Shown: positions 47,999-57,609, counted from the first letter of the stretch. The stretch is DNA of 64,000 bases from Paracoccaceae bacterium (GCA_029244725.1 JAQWQJ010000030.1:1-64000); one strand, 5' to 3'. The notes: a model not told the origin generated them from the sequence alone. A program made the numbers and translations.

Positions 47999-48340
47999 AT
48001 GATCGAACGCATCGAAACCAACGCCCGCTCTTCAAAAATAGTCAAATACAATGGCGTTGTTTATCTCACTGGCCAAGTTGCTGAAGGGGACACAATTCAA
48101 GACCAAGTTCGCACTTGCTTGCAAAAGATTGATGCGTTGCTCGAGCAAGCCGGTTCATCAAACAAAAGCATGTTGCGGGTTCAAATTTGGCTTGCTGACA
48201 TGAGCGACTTTGCAGGCCTGAATGAGGTGTGGAACGCATGGGTACCAGAGGGTCACGCCCCTACCCGCGCTTGCGGAGAGGCAAAACTAGCGCGAGCCGA
48301 ACTAAAGGTAGAATTTATCGTCGAAGCGGCAGTCGAATAA
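47999..48340 (+). CDS. RidA-family enamine/imine deaminase
   Basis: A 113-residue RidA-family protein. YLTGQVAEGDTIQDQVRTCLQKIDALLEQAGSS is the family core, the segment ACGEAKLARAELKVEFIVEA matches the C-terminal motif, and RACGEAKLAR provides the conserved arginine next to the trimer cleft. RidA hydrolyses reactive imines formed by amine or amino-acid oxidation, consistent with the flavin amine oxidases nearby. It is divergent from the LysR gene and 238 bp upstream of the BCCT gene. Confidence 0.87.
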   Translation: MIERIETNARSSKIVKYNGVVYLTGQVAEGDTIQDQVRTCLQKIDALLEQAGSSNKSMLRVQIWLADMSDFAGLNEVWNAWVPEGHAPTRACGEAKLARAELKVEFIVEAAVE

Positions 48341-48578
48341 ATCGCGAAGTCGTTCACGGCCACAGTATCAAGACCGCGCTGGAGAGTTTCGCCAGCGTTT
48401 GGATGTGTAGGTGTATCCATAAGCGCCATGTAAAACAGGCCAATTGGATGAGTAAGTAGAATAAAATGCGACTTTTAATATATGTCGCTGACGTATCTTA
48501 GAGAGGCGGTGATCAAGCAGATCGCAGCCTCAAAGAGATTGAAAAGTCCATACCTAGGGATGCAATGGGTGGAATCGC

Positions 48579-50396
48579 ATGTCCACTAATTCACCATTCA
48601 CAGCGGTCGAAGTCCGCAGAGCCGCTTCTGGCTTTTATAAAGGGCACAGCATTGAAATTGCTTTGCTCAGCAAAGGCATAATGATCGCGCTTGTGGTCTG
48701 GGCCCTTGTTTGGCCGGCCAATGCAACAGGCACGTTGGGAAGCCTCAACTGGTCGTTGCTAGAAAGCTTCAACGGCTTTTACATTGTCGTCGTAGGTCTT
48801 TTTGCGTTTTTCTTGGCCATAGTCGCCATCCTACCGCAAACCGGTAAACGCAGAATGGGACCCGAAGGCGAAGCGCCAGAGTTCTCAAACTTCTCATGGT
48901 TCTCCATGATGTTCGGTGCCGGTCTCGGTGTCGGATTGATGGTTTTCGCGACGGCAGAGCCTCTCGGCCTTTGGGGTTCAAACCCACTGACTGTTGGCCA
49001 AGATGTTGCCCCTAACACGGAAGAAGCCCTGACAGGCGCGTATCGTTACACGTTCCTACATTACGGCTTCCACGCATGGGCGATCTACGTTGTCACAGGT
49101 CTAAGCCTTGCTTACTACGCCTACACTCGCAACATGCCGCTGACGATCCGTTCGGCACTGACCCCACTATTGGGTCGCTACGTGAATGGCTTTATCGGTC
49201 ACATCGTTGACGTTCTTGGCGTTGTAGCAACGATCTTGGGTGTTTCCGTAACCATCGGTTTTGGCGTTAGCCAGTTCATCGATGGCGTATATGCAATCAC
49301 CGGCGCTGACTGGTTGATGGATATGACCGGCGACGTTCCAAAGCCGGGCACCGTTGGTTTGATTGCTGGTCTCGTGACCATCATGGGCCTATCGATCCTG
49401 TCCGCTGTTTCTGGCGTTGGCCGGGGCGTTAAGTATCTATCAAACCTCAATCTTGTGTTGTCGTTGATCCTGCTTTTAACTTTCGTTGTGTTTGGATCGT
49501 TCATTTTCGCAATGACAACCTACGCAACAGCATTCGTTGACTACATCCTACAGTTCGTATCGCTAAGCTTTGGCGCTTACGGCCCTCAATCTGCAGACAC
49601 GTTCGCAGCAGCCCTGCCCGAGGCAGCCAAGCCACTTGCAAGCGACCTAATGGGCGGAGCAACAAACGCTTGGGGCAGCTTCGGAGGGTTCAAATCAGGC
49701 CTTGAAGGCGCTGCAGCAGAACTAGACGAAACAACTTTGGCAGCAGTTTACGACGCTGGTGAGCAAGGTCGTCAGTTTGGCTGGCAGGCTGGTTGGACCA
49801 CGTTCTACTGGGCTTGGTGGATTGCGTTCTCGCCATTCGTTGGATTGTTCCTTGCGCGTATCTCAAAAGGTCGCACAGTGCGCGAATTCATCCTCGGATG
49901 TGTGTTCGCACCAGCAATGGTCTGTTTCGCATGGATGACAATCCTTGGCGCAACAGCGATCGATCTTGAGCTGACCGGCGGCGCAAACGGCGCAATCATC
50001 GGTGCATCCAACACAAACAAACTGTTTGTGACGCTTGGCCAAATGATAGATGGCGGCTTGCTTCAGGCCCTGACAGTGATGTCTGTGGTGTTGATCATGA
50101 CGTTCCTAGTCACATCAGCAGACTCCGGTATCCTAGTGATGAACACCATCATGTCGGGTGGCGATCAGAACATCGGTAACAAGCACAAAATCGTGTGGGG
50201 CGTTATCCTAACTGCGGTTATCGGTACACTACTTGTGGCTGGAAAAACCAACGGCGGGGCTGACCCGATGGAAGCGCTTAAAAGTGCGATGATCATCGGT
50301 GCTTTGCCATTCACAATGGTTATGGCACTGATGATGCTGTCCCTGATTAAAGCGCTATATCGCGACAACGCTCGCGACAAGGCAAGCCAGTCTTAA
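48579..50396 (+). CDS. BCCT-family transporter (betaine/carnitine/choline type)
   Basis: A 605-residue transporter with twelve membrane segments. The BCCT fingerprint GAGLGVGLMVFATAEPLGLW lies near residue 112 and the tryptophan box reads WTTFYWAWWIAFSPFVGLFLARISKG near residue 407. The GAGLGVG form, rather than GMGIG, hints at Na+-coupled symport. A loop of about 75 residues (340-400) is inserted before the Trp box, longer than in BetP or CaiT as I remember them. Substrates of the family carry a quaternary ammonium or dimethylsulfonium group. A GGTGG ribosome-binding site precedes the start. Confidence 0.9.
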   Translation: MSTNSPFTAVEVRRAASGFYKGHSIEIALLSKGIMIALVVWALVWPANATGTLGSLNWSLLESFNGFYIVVVGLFAFFLAIVAILPQTGKRRMGPEGEAPEFSNFSWFSMMFGAGLGVGLMVFATAEPLGLWGSNPLTVGQDVAPNTEEALTGAYRYTFLHYGFHAWAIYVVTGLSLAYYAYTRNMPLTIRSALTPLLGRYVNGFIGHIVDVLGVVATILGVSVTIGFGVSQFIDGVYAITGADWLMDMTGDVPKPGTVGLIAGLVTIMGLSILSAVSGVGRGVKYLSNLNLVLSLILLLTFVVFGSFIFAMTTYATAFVDYILQFVSLSFGAYGPQSADTFAAALPEAAKPLASDLMGGATNAWGSFGGFKSGLEGAAAELDETTLAAVYDAGEQGRQFGWQAGWTTFYWAWWIAFSPFVGLFLARISKGRTVREFILGCVFAPAMVCFAWMTILGATAIDLELTGGANGAIIGASNTNKLFVTLGQMIDGGLLQALTVMSVVLIMTFLVTSADSGILVMNTIMSGGDQNIGNKHKIVWGVILTAVIGTLLVAGKTNGGADPMEALKSAMIIGALPFTMVMALMMLSLIKALYRDNARDKASQS

Positions 50397-50422
50397 GCGC
50401 TTAACATCTGCTTAGAAAACCA

Positions 50423-50451
50423 ATTGGGCGGGGGACATTCCCTCGCCCAAT
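50423..50451 (+). terminator. Stem-loop after the BCCT gene
   Basis: Arms ATTGGGCG plus GGGG pair with CCCT plus CGCCCAAT (12 pairs, one G-T) around a 5-base loop, 26 bp after the BCCT stop. There is no T-run. A second hairpin, AGCGGCC/GGCCGCT at 50503-50521, overlaps the stop of the convergent ligase gene and probably ends that transcript. Confidence 0.6.
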
Positions 50452-50519
50452 GTCGTTAAGGGCAACAAAGTCTGGTTTCACAGTGGCGAACGGCGAATTT
50501 GCAGCGGCCGTTTAGGCCG

Positions 50520-52022
50520 CTATTCCGCAGGCTCTGCGATTAGTCCCGCTAACTTAAGACGTTGGATTTTTCCGGAAGGTCCCTTTGGTAGATCGTCCAA
50601 AATATGAACCTTCTCAGGTGCTTTGAATTTTCCAACACGCGCGACGCAAATCGAAATCAGCTCATCCGCTGAGGCATTCGAACCCTCACACAAGCGCACA
50701 GCAGCTTCAACACGCTCACCATAGGTTTTACATGGACGCGCAAAGGCTGCGGCCTCAACCACATCGGCGTGGGTATAAAGCGCTTCATCAATTTCGCGTG
50801 GCGCGATGTTTTCTCCGCCCTTGATGATCAGTTCTTTTAATCGGCCAGTCACGTAGATGAAGCCGTCTTTGTCCATGCGCCCTAGATCGCCAGTTCTTAG
50901 CCAATCGCCAGTAAACGTGCCTTCCGTAGCTTCCGGATTTTTCAAATACCCCAACATGACGTTCGGCCCGCGCACCTGAATTTCACCCTCTACTTCCAAG
51001 GGACATGGCTTTTGGTCGGGATCAGCAATCCGCGCTTCATTGCCGTATGCTGTGCCGGGTGATCCGATTTTCTGGAGGCTTCTTTCAAGCGGGTTTGACA
51101 GAATTTGTGCAGCTGTCTCGGTTAAGCCCATCGTTTCAACTATGCCGATACCAAAGCGCGCCTCAAATCCCTGCTGGGTTTCTATTGCCAAGGCTGACGA
51201 CGCCGAGCGGCCAAAACGGATGCGCTCTTTCGTTTCTGCGTCAGGCTCGGAACTGCCGTGAAGCAAGTGGCTGATGATTGTCGGAACCACCGAGAACCAT
51301 GTCACCTCGGCCTGTGCAGCCTGTTCCCAAAACCTGCTGGCCGAGAATTTTGAAACCATCGAAATGGATCCGCCCGAGACAAGTGCGCTAATGACCGTCA
51401 CGCACAGCCCGTTGATGTGGTAAATCGGCAGAACGCAAAAACCGCGATCGCTTGAAGTTAATTGATGCGCGACCGCAGTTGTCCAACCGCCTGCAAGTAA
51501 GCTTGCATGACTGTGCAGAACACCTTTGGGACGACCTGTTGTGCCGGACGTGTACATCAGTAATGCGTGATCTTCGGGCTTTAAAGGCAAAAGCTCAATT
51601 TCTGCTGCCTCGTTTGCGACTGGTACAACTTGCGCGCCCTCTGGCGCCACTTTTTCAAACAGCTCAGTCTGGGAGGCATGAACGAATGCAATTTTGGCTT
51701 CCGAATGCTCAAGACAATATGAAATCGCATCAGGACCAGCGGCAAGATTGAGCATCGTCGCGCGGAAACCACCGTAGAGACAGCCGTAAAAGGCGATTAC
51801 ACCTTCGCGGCCATTGGGCTGCAGGATGGCAACGCTTTCGCCTTTGCTAAGCCCTCGCGTCGTCAGGTCGCTTGCTACGACTTTGGCAGCAGCGCGTAGG
51901 TCAGCCCAAGTCAAACGGTCGCCAGTTTCGGGGAACACGATTGCCGTTCCGCCGCTTTGCGCGCGTTCGTCCAACCATGTGCGAACTGTACCACCAGGAG
52001 GTTGAGTTTTACTGGAACTCAT
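50520..52022 (-). CDS. AMP-forming acyl-CoA ligase, probable sulfoacetate-CoA ligase (SauT-like)
   Basis: A 500-residue adenylate-forming ligase. The phosphate loop YTSGTTGRPKG lies near residue 158, GETWF-type region A5 as VETMGLTETAAQ near residue 303, the hinge GRLKELIIKGGENIAP near residue 397, and the C-terminal catalytic lysine in LPKGPSGKIQR. The ATG at 52022 overlaps the stop of the acylating aldehyde dehydrogenase gene (ATGA). In Cupriavidus a ligase (SauT) and acylating dehydrogenase (SauS) pair converts sulfoacetate to sulfoacetaldehyde. The pairing supports that role; another small carboxylate cannot be excluded. Confidence 0.65.
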   Translation of the reverse strand: MSSSKTQPPGGTVRTWLDERAQSGGTAIVFPETGDRLTWADLRAAAKVVASDLTTRGLSKGESVAILQPNGREGVIAFYGCLYGGFRATMLNLAAGPDAISYCLEHSEAKIAFVHASQTELFEKVAPEGAQVVPVANEAAEIELLPLKPEDHALLMYTSGTTGRPKGVLHSHASLLAGGWTTAVAHQLTSSDRGFCVLPIYHINGLCVTVISALVSGGSISMVSKFSASRFWEQAAQAEVTWFSVVPTIISHLLHGSSEPDAETKERIRFGRSASSALAIETQQGFEARFGIGIVETMGLTETAAQILSNPLERSLQKIGSPGTAYGNEARIADPDQKPCPLEVEGEIQVRGPNVMLGYLKNPEATEGTFTGDWLRTGDLGRMDKDGFIYVTGRLKELIIKGGENIAPREIDEALYTHADVVEAAAFARPCKTYGERVEAAVRLCEGSNASADELISICVARVGKFKAPEKVHILDDLPKGPSGKIQRLKLAGLIAEPAE

Positions 52023-53422
52023 TGACCGGTCTCTGCCCAATAATCTCCGAAAATGTCCTCAACAGCGGGTTCGTTCGGCGGGATTTCACGGACGATTTTG
52101 GTACTTTGCATGAAGTGCTTCCAATGCAAATTTTCGTCAATCGAGTTTCCACCCCATGAGCCGCAACCCATAGAAAGAGAGAAAGGCATGCCGTTGTTGA
52201 AACCACCACCAGTCGCGAAAGTATGCGCTTGGTTTACAATGACACGACATGTCGGAATTGCATTGGCCAGCATAACAGGGCGTTGATCGTCTGCAGTGTG
52301 GATACCGACCGAGTGCCCAGCGCCTTGGTGAAGCTGAATATTGCGCGTGACTTCGACAGCGTTGCCAAAATCTCTAGCGCGATAGACCGTCAACACGCGG
52401 CTAAGCTTTTCGCCAGACAACGGGTGATCTGCCCCAATGCCGCTGGTTTCAACAGCGACGTACTCTGTATCCGCAGGCACCTGGCCTTCAAGACCTAGGG
52501 CCGCGACCAGTTTGCTTGCGTCTTGTGCAATGGCTGCGGGATTCAGGTGACCACCCGGCCAAAGCTTGGCAACCACTTCTTTTTCATCTTGAACAAACGC
52601 TCCGCCGTTTCGACCCATGGCCGCAACGAAGTCGTCAAAAATCTCTTCCACAACAACGACCGAATTTTCGGACGAACACGAGGTCGCATTGTCAAAACAT
52701 TTTGAGGCTTTGATTTTGGCGGCAGCAACGTCCAGATCGGTGGTCTCGTCCACAATCACTGCGACGTTGCCTGCACCTACCGCGATCGCTGGTGTGCCAG
52801 AAGTGTAAGCGCGGCGAACGTTGTTCTGGCTGCCGGTCACGACAATCATGTCCGAAACCTCAAGCAATCGTTGTGTCTTTTCCTTCGACCCGGGGGCAGG
52901 AAGCATCTGCACGAGGTTCTTGTTCTCGCCGAATTTATCAAACTCTGCGTAGATATGTTCAAGCAACCGCTCACAAGTCGGAACACCTTTAGGACTTGGC
53001 GACATGACGATAGCGTTTCCGCATTTCAATGCGTTGATAATATTATTGGCGGGCGTCGCACCGGGATTGGTAGAGGGAACGACAGAACCAATCACGCCAA
53101 TGGGACGCGCAATTTCAGTGATACCGGTCGCGGGATCGTCTTTGATAATCCCGTACGATATTACCGGTTTAATATCGCGCATCAAACCAAGGGTTTTGCG
53201 GTGGTTCTTGGTAATCTTGTCAGGCACATTGCCCAGTCCTGTCGTCGCGACAGCCATCTCGGCCAGTTCGCGGTTGCGCTCAGGTTTCATGATCGCCCAT
53301 GCAACGGCCGCGGCAGCACGGTCATAGCGTGTCTGACTTCCGTTCCGCTCATATTCGCTTTGTGCCTCGCGGGCTTTTGCGACGATAGCTTCGACTTCGG
53401 CTATGGGATCAAGAGCGGTCAT
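52019..53422 (-). CDS. sauS: CoA-acylating aldehyde dehydrogenase, probable sulfoacetaldehyde dehydrogenase (acylating)
   Basis: A 467-residue acylating ALDH of the SauS/SucD/AdhE-N class. Features are GVIGSVVPSTNPGATPANNIINALKCGNAIVMSPSP near residue 110, the nucleotide motif VTGSQNNVRRAYTSGTPAIAVGAGNVAV near residue 200, and the catalytic cysteine in FDNATSCSSEN near residue 252. It lacks the general-base Glu layout of hydrolysing ALDHs. The ATG at 53422 has an AAGGAAA site; a longer frame upstream is rejected. It reduces an acyl-CoA to aldehyde, here probably sulfoacetyl-CoA. The identification combines family resemblance with the ligase-transporter-regulator context. Confidence 0.65.
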   Translation of the reverse strand: MTALDPIAEVEAIVAKAREAQSEYERNGSQTRYDRAAAAVAWAIMKPERNRELAEMAVATTGLGNVPDKITKNHRKTLGLMRDIKPVISYGIIKDDPATGITEIARPIGVIGSVVPSTNPGATPANNIINALKCGNAIVMSPSPKGVPTCERLLEHIYAEFDKFGENKNLVQMLPAPGSKEKTQRLLEVSDMIVVTGSQNNVRRAYTSGTPAIAVGAGNVAVIVDETTDLDVAAAKIKASKCFDNATSCSSENSVVVVEEIFDDFVAAMGRNGGAFVQDEKEVVAKLWPGGHLNPAAIAQDASKLVAALGLEGQVPADTEYVAVETSGIGADHPLSGEKLSRVLTVYRARDFGNAVEVTRNIQLHQGAGHSVGIHTADDQRPVMLANAIPTCRVIVNQAHTFATGGGFNNGMPFSLSMGCGSWGGNSIDENLHWKHFMQSTKIVREIPPNEPAVEDIFGDYWAETGQ

Positions 53423-53444
53423 TGTAATTTCCTTTGAGGTAGTA

Positions 53445-53469
53445 ATGGGGCAGGCCAAGCCCGCCCCAT
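53445..53469 (-). other. Intercistronic stem-loop after the TctC-type gene
   Basis: Arms ATGGGGC/GCCCCAT extend inward past one mismatch with three G-C pairs. It lies between the binding-protein gene and the dehydrogenase gene, the usual place for an mRNA-stabilising hairpin. Confidence 0.65.
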
Positions 53470-53480
53470 TTGAGAGTGTC

Positions 53481-54449
53481 TTAGAGACCTGCAAGCAGCT
53501 CTGTAAGGGTAACCTGACGGGCAGCCCACATTTCCAGAACTTCATCACGTGTCATGATGTGCATTGGCGAACCGCCAGCCTTCATTTTGCCAGCAACACG
53601 GCTGTTGGCAAACATTTCAGGGACTGTTGCGGCCAGATCGTCAATGATCGCCTGAGGCGTTCCTTTTGGCACCATCACACCGCGGAAGTTAACCGAGCTG
53701 TTGTCGATGTCGTAACCCTGCTCTTGCATGGTTGGAACGTCTTCCATGAACTCGTTACGCTCGTTGTCGAATACGCCAAGGATCTTCACGTTGCCTGCAG
53801 CGCGCGCACGGAATGCGTCAGACAGGTTGTTTACACCACCAAGAACTTCGCCTGCGATGACGGCTTTCATCGCTCCTGAACCGCCAGCGCTGTTCGGAAT
53901 ATAAGCCAGTTTCACGCCAGCAGCTTTTTCAAGCTGAAGAGCTGCGATGTGGTGACCCACAAACAAGCCAGCGCCAGAGAACGTCAAACCACCTGGGTTT
54001 GCTGTTGCGTAAGAAACAACGTCAGCCATCGAGTTGAATTCACTGTCTGCAGCGACAACAAACACGGCTGGGTCTGCACCCCAGTTTGCAATCGGCTCAA
54101 AGCTGTCTGCGCTATAAGACACACCACCTTCAATCGACTGAGCGATGAAGTGCGGGATGTTATATGCACCCATAGTGTAGCCGTCGGCATCGGCTTGGGT
54201 TGCAAACCAGTTCCAACCAACACGTCCACCAGCACCTGGCTTGTTGATAATCGCAACCGGCATGCCCAAGGCATCTTCGTTGCCTGCCGTCATTGTTACG
54301 ATACGCGCCTGAAAGTCAGTCGCACCACCGGCGCCATAGCTTACCATCAGCATCACTGGACGCTCTGGGTAGTCGCCGTGACCGTCAGCGAAGGCGCTTC
54401 CCGTCATAGCTGTGAGAGCCACTGCGGCTGCTGCAATATATTTTTTCAT
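53481..54449 (-). CDS. Tripartite tricarboxylate transporter substrate-binding protein (TctC/BUG-like)
   Basis: A 322-residue periplasmic binding protein. The signal peptide MKKYIAAAAVALTAMTGSAFA is followed by mature DGHGDYPERPV. The TctC loop that binds a carboxylate appears as SYGAGGATDFQAR near residue 37, and the second as SGAGLFVGHHIAAL near residue 148. TTT systems import di/tricarboxylates or sulfonates. It sits between the membrane subunits and the acylating dehydrogenase. Confidence 0.88.
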   Translation of the reverse strand: MKKYIAAAAVALTAMTGSAFADGHGDYPERPVMLMVSYGAGGATDFQARIVTMTAGNEDALGMPVAIINKPGAGGRVGWNWFATQADADGYTMGAYNIPHFIAQSIEGGVSYSADSFEPIANWGADPAVFVVAADSEFNSMADVVSYATANPGGLTFSGAGLFVGHHIAALQLEKAAGVKLAYIPNSAGGSGAMKAVIAGEVLGGVNNLSDAFRARAAGNVKILGVFDNERNEFMEDVPTMQEQGYDIDNSSVNFRGVMVPKGTPQAIIDDLAATVPEMFANSRVAGKMKAGGSPMHIMTRDEVLEMWAARQVTLTELLAGL

Positions 54450-54493
54450 GGGTTAAATCCTCCCGTTGAAGTTAATTCTGCCACTTTTGCGGT

Positions 54494-54958
54494 TCAGAAA
54501 AGAATTTCGCGTGGTGTGAAGACACTCAGCAACATCGCGAAAAGACCGTACATAACCACCAGATATCCGGCGGAGATGACTATGCGTTTGATCCAAGTGC
54601 GCACCTCGTTGTGAGGTGCTGGATCATACAATGATAAAAGCGTGAAAAAGACGATTGTGGACGCCGTGTAAAAGCCCAGCCCTTTTGCCGCCCAGAAGAC
54701 GAACACAATTGCGACGATCAGACCAGGCAAAATCTTTTTCATTGAGTCGGCTGTTAGACCGTTCCCGACTTTGCTTTTCCCCATCAAGGCCTTGCCGAAA
54801 GTCCACAAAGCTAAGACTGCGAAGACCGTTGAAATAATGCGCGGAAATAAGAAAGCCGCTGCGGGTTCTTGGGTGTAACTTACAAAGCAAACCCAGACGC
54901 CTACTGCTGCGACAAGTCCACTTGCTACGATGTGCTGACTACGAGGAAGATTATTCAT
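54494..54958 (-). CDS. Tripartite tricarboxylate transporter small membrane protein (TctB-like)
   Basis: A 154-residue protein with four hydrophobic segments (IVASGLVAAVGVWVCFVSY, IISTVFAVLALWTFG, ILPGLIVAIVFVFWAA, IVISAGYLVVMYGLFAMLL). The ATG at 54958 shares its first base with the last base of the TctA stop (TGATG), so translation is coupled. It is the poorly conserved small subunit of a TTT system. A longer frame upstream within tctA is rejected. Confidence 0.85.
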   Translation of the reverse strand: MNNLPRSQHIVASGLVAAVGVWVCFVSYTQEPAAAFLFPRIISTVFAVLALWTFGKALMGKSKVGNGLTADSMKKILPGLIVAIVFVFWAAKGLGFYTASTIVFFTLLSLYDPAPHNEVRTWIKRIVISAGYLVVMYGLFAMLLSVFTPREILF

Positions 54959-56484
54959 CACAGCGCCTCCTCTTTCGACACGGCATCGTCTTTCGTGACA
55001 TAGCGTTTGTTGCGCATTTCCATCCAAACAGAGTAAGCGACCGAGGCGAGCACGATCATCAACAGTGTCACGTTCAAAGGACCGGTAAAGAAGTACTGAC
55101 CGATTCCAGAAGTGGCGTTTGCGATCATGCTGCCTTGGATAAAGTTCGCTTCTGCAATCGGTCCAAGGATCAGGCCCAAGACCAGTGGAGCGGCTGAAAA
55201 CCCAAAACGCTCAAGAAAGTACATGCCGGTGCCCAACGTCATCATCACGTAGACATCACCCATTGAATTCTGAACTGAATAGCTACCAAAAACGGCTAGT
55301 CCCAGCACCGTTGCAGCCATGACCGATTGAGGCACCTGAGCGACCCGTGCAGCCAAACCAGCGATATAGAGACCAAAGATACACATCAGAATTTGGCCGA
55401 TCAGCATCGAATTGATAAACGTCCAAGCGACCTCGGGGTGGTTATCAAACAGATCCGAACCAGGGAAAATTCCATGAATTAGAAGGCCACCTAAAAGAAC
55501 AGCCGCCGTCGGCGATCCAGGGATCGATAGGGTCAACAGCGGAACTAGGCTTGGTCCAACCATCGCATTATTTGCGGACTCGGCGGCTATGATACCTTCA
55601 CTGTGGCCCGTGCCAAACTTATCACGCTCAGGGCTGAATTTCTTGGATTGGTCGTAGGCCACCAATCCTGCAATCTGACCGCCAACGCCGGGTATTAGAC
55701 CAATAACTGAACCCGTCAGCGTACCAATTGTCAAAGAGCGGGAACGACGGAAGATTTCTCGGATTGCATCACCGATGGGGCTTGGTTCGACCTTTATGAC
55801 TTCGGCGGATGCCTGTGTGCGCCCGTTTGAGAACATTGTGATCACCTGCGGTATCGCAAACAAACCGATAAGCGCAGGGATAACGTTGATCCCGCCAGAC
55901 AGGCTAGGATGGAAGATGAAACGCTGTGCACCCATGATGTCGTCAAAGCCAATCGTCGCCAACCATAGACCGATACAACCGGCCAACAAACCCTTCACAA
56001 CCGAACTGGAGTCCAGCGTTCCGATGATCGTCACACCAAGAATTGCCAGCCAGAAAAGATGCGATGGACCGAACGCCAACGCCCATGTGGCAAGAACCGG
56101 CGTCAGGAAGATCAACAGCAACACCCCGAAAACGCCACCAACTGCTGAAGCAAGGAACGAAAGCTGAAGGGCACGGGCCCCTTGCCCTTTCTTAGCCATG
56201 GTATGGCCGTCAAGTGTTGTAGCAATATTCGCAGGCGCACCTGGGATTTTCAGCAGAATGGCACTGACGGCGCCACCGGCTACGGTCGACGTATATGCCG
56301 CCCCGAGAAGTATCAGCCCCTGTGCCGCCTCTAGGCGGAACGTGAATGGGATTAGCAACGCGACCGCCATCGTCGGTGACAGACCCGGCGTGGCCCCTAA
56401 TATCAAACCGCCAATCGTTCCGATTAGCAGCAGCCCAAAACTAAATGGCGTAAACACTTCGCCAAAATATCCCAAAAACTCCAC
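54958..56484 (-). CDS. Tripartite tricarboxylate transporter permease (TctA-like)
   Basis: A 508-residue permease with about twelve membrane segments. The glycine-rich LIGTIGGLILGATPGLSPTMAVALLIPFTF near residue 21 and its repeat LTGSVIGLIPGVGGQIAGLVAYDQSKKFS near residue 258 are the family signatures. It is the first gene of the operon tctA-tctB-tctC-acylating dehydrogenase-CoA ligase, starting about 105 bp from the divergent LacI-type gene. Confidence 0.92.
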   Translation of the reverse strand: MEFLGYFGEVFTPFSFGLLLIGTIGGLILGATPGLSPTMAVALLIPFTFRLEAAQGLILLGAAYTSTVAGGAVSAILLKIPGAPANIATTLDGHTMAKKGQGARALQLSFLASAVGGVFGVLLLIFLTPVLATWALAFGPSHLFWLAILGVTIIGTLDSSSVVKGLLAGCIGLWLATIGFDDIMGAQRFIFHPSLSGGINVIPALIGLFAIPQVITMFSNGRTQASAEVIKVEPSPIGDAIREIFRRSRSLTIGTLTGSVIGLIPGVGGQIAGLVAYDQSKKFSPERDKFGTGHSEGIIAAESANNAMVGPSLVPLLTLSIPGSPTAAVLLGGLLIHGIFPGSDLFDNHPEVAWTFINSMLIGQILMCIFGLYIAGLAARVAQVPQSVMAATVLGLAVFGSYSVQNSMGDVYVMMTLGTGMYFLERFGFSAAPLVLGLILGPIAEANFIQGSMIANATSGIGQYFFTGPLNVTLLMIVLASVAYSVWMEMRNKRYVTKDDAVSKEEAL

Positions 56485-56527
56485 GGGCCCCTCCCAGAGA
56501 CTAGTTGTTGACAGACTAAGCTAATTC

Positions 56528-56555
56528 ATGAAAATAGTTTTGCAAATGTTTTCAT
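56528..56555. promoter_or_regulatory. Operator-like dyads between the TTT operon and the LacI-type gene
   Basis: ATGAAAA (56528-56534) is inverted against TTTTCAT (56549-56555) over a 14-base spacer. Inside and just after lie TTTTGCAAAT and ATTGCAAAA, two inverted copies of TTGCAA-type half-sites. The AT-rich region fits LacI-family operators and both promoters, but AT-richness lowers the weight of each match. Confidence 0.45.
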
Positions 56556-56589
56556 AAAATTGCAAAAAATATAAGTTAGTGTACTGATA

Positions 56590-57606
56590 GTGAACGATAA
56601 ACCTGACATATTTGCTGTTGCAAAAGCTGCTGGCGTCTCGCCTTCAACGGTGTCGCGTACGTTCAATCATCCCGACCTTGTGAAACCCACGACACGCAAA
56701 AAAATCGATCGTGTTGTCCGTCGATTGGGCTACATTCGCAACCGCGCCGCGCAAACCATTCACGGTATTCGGAGCGGTACTATTGGCCTCATCGTGCCCA
56801 CAATCGACCACGCAATTTTTGCCGAAGTCGTGCAAGCTTTCTCTGAAGCTGTTGCTGAAAATGGCTTTACGATCTTATTGGCGACACATGGTTATGATCT
56901 TCAGCAAGAATATTCGGTTGTTCGCAAACTGCTCGAGCATCGTGTTGATGGCGTTGCTTTAATTGGCACTGAGCATCGACAGGAAACCTACGAGTTGCTG
57001 GAACAACAGGGCATTCCCGCGATTATCATTTGGAACTACGATGAAAGTGCCCCTCTGCCCTGTGTAGGCTCGAACAACTTCGAGGCTGGAAAGTTGATCG
57101 CCCAGCATTTAGTTGACAGTGGCCATAAGAAAATTGCGCTGATCTTCCCGCCTTTGTCTGGCAATGATCGTGCCGCAGATCGATATATGGGCGTAATGCA
57201 CGTTCTTGAGAAATCCGGCATCGACATCTCACCACATTGGACGATCGAGTCGCCCTACAGCGTTTCTGCAGCAAAATCCGCTATTTTGCCCGTACTCGAT
57301 AGCCCAGATCGTCCGACGGCTGTTCTTTGCGGCAACGATATTTTGGCTTGGGGTGTCATCAATTGTGCCCGTAGTCTGGATCTGGATGTGCCCTCGTCAT
57401 TGTCGGTTCTGGGCATCGGCCACTTTAAAGCCTTTCAAGATATGGAGCCATCGCTTACGACGGTGCGTTTGCCCGCGCAGCGTATCGGTAGCATGGCAGG
57501 CACGACTATTTCCATGGCGATCACCCAGCCTGACGAAGAGATTACGCACTCGTTTTGCCCGTCTGAACTGGTTGTTGGGAAAACCCTTAAACCGTTGGTG
57601 GGCTAA
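56590..57606 (+). CDS. LacI-family transcriptional regulator
   Basis: A 338-residue regulator starting at GTG. The HTH IFAVAKAAGVSPSTVSRTFNHPDLVKPTTRKKIDRVVRRLGYIRN and hinge helix occupy residues 7-55, followed by a sugar-binding-like effector domain (GTIGLIVPTIDHAIFAEVVQAFSEAVAENG). It resembles GntR/GntH-type LacI regulators of organic-acid systems. Being divergent from the tctABC-sau-like operon, it is the obvious controller of it. In Cupriavidus a divergent regulator gene (sauR) also flanks the sulfoacetate genes. Confidence 0.88.
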   Translation: MNDKPDIFAVAKAAGVSPSTVSRTFNHPDLVKPTTRKKIDRVVRRLGYIRNRAAQTIHGIRSGTIGLIVPTIDHAIFAEVVQAFSEAVAENGFTILLATHGYDLQQEYSVVRKLLEHRVDGVALIGTEHRQETYELLEQQGIPAIIIWNYDESAPLPCVGSNNFEAGKLIAQHLVDSGHKKIALIFPPLSGNDRAADRYMGVMHVLEKSGIDISPHWTIESPYSVSAAKSAILPVLDSPDRPTAVLCGNDILAWGVINCARSLDLDVPSSLSVLGIGHFKAFQDMEPSLTTVRLPAQRIGSMAGTTISMAITQPDEEITHSFCPSELVVGKTLKPLVG

Positions 57607-57609
57607 GGA

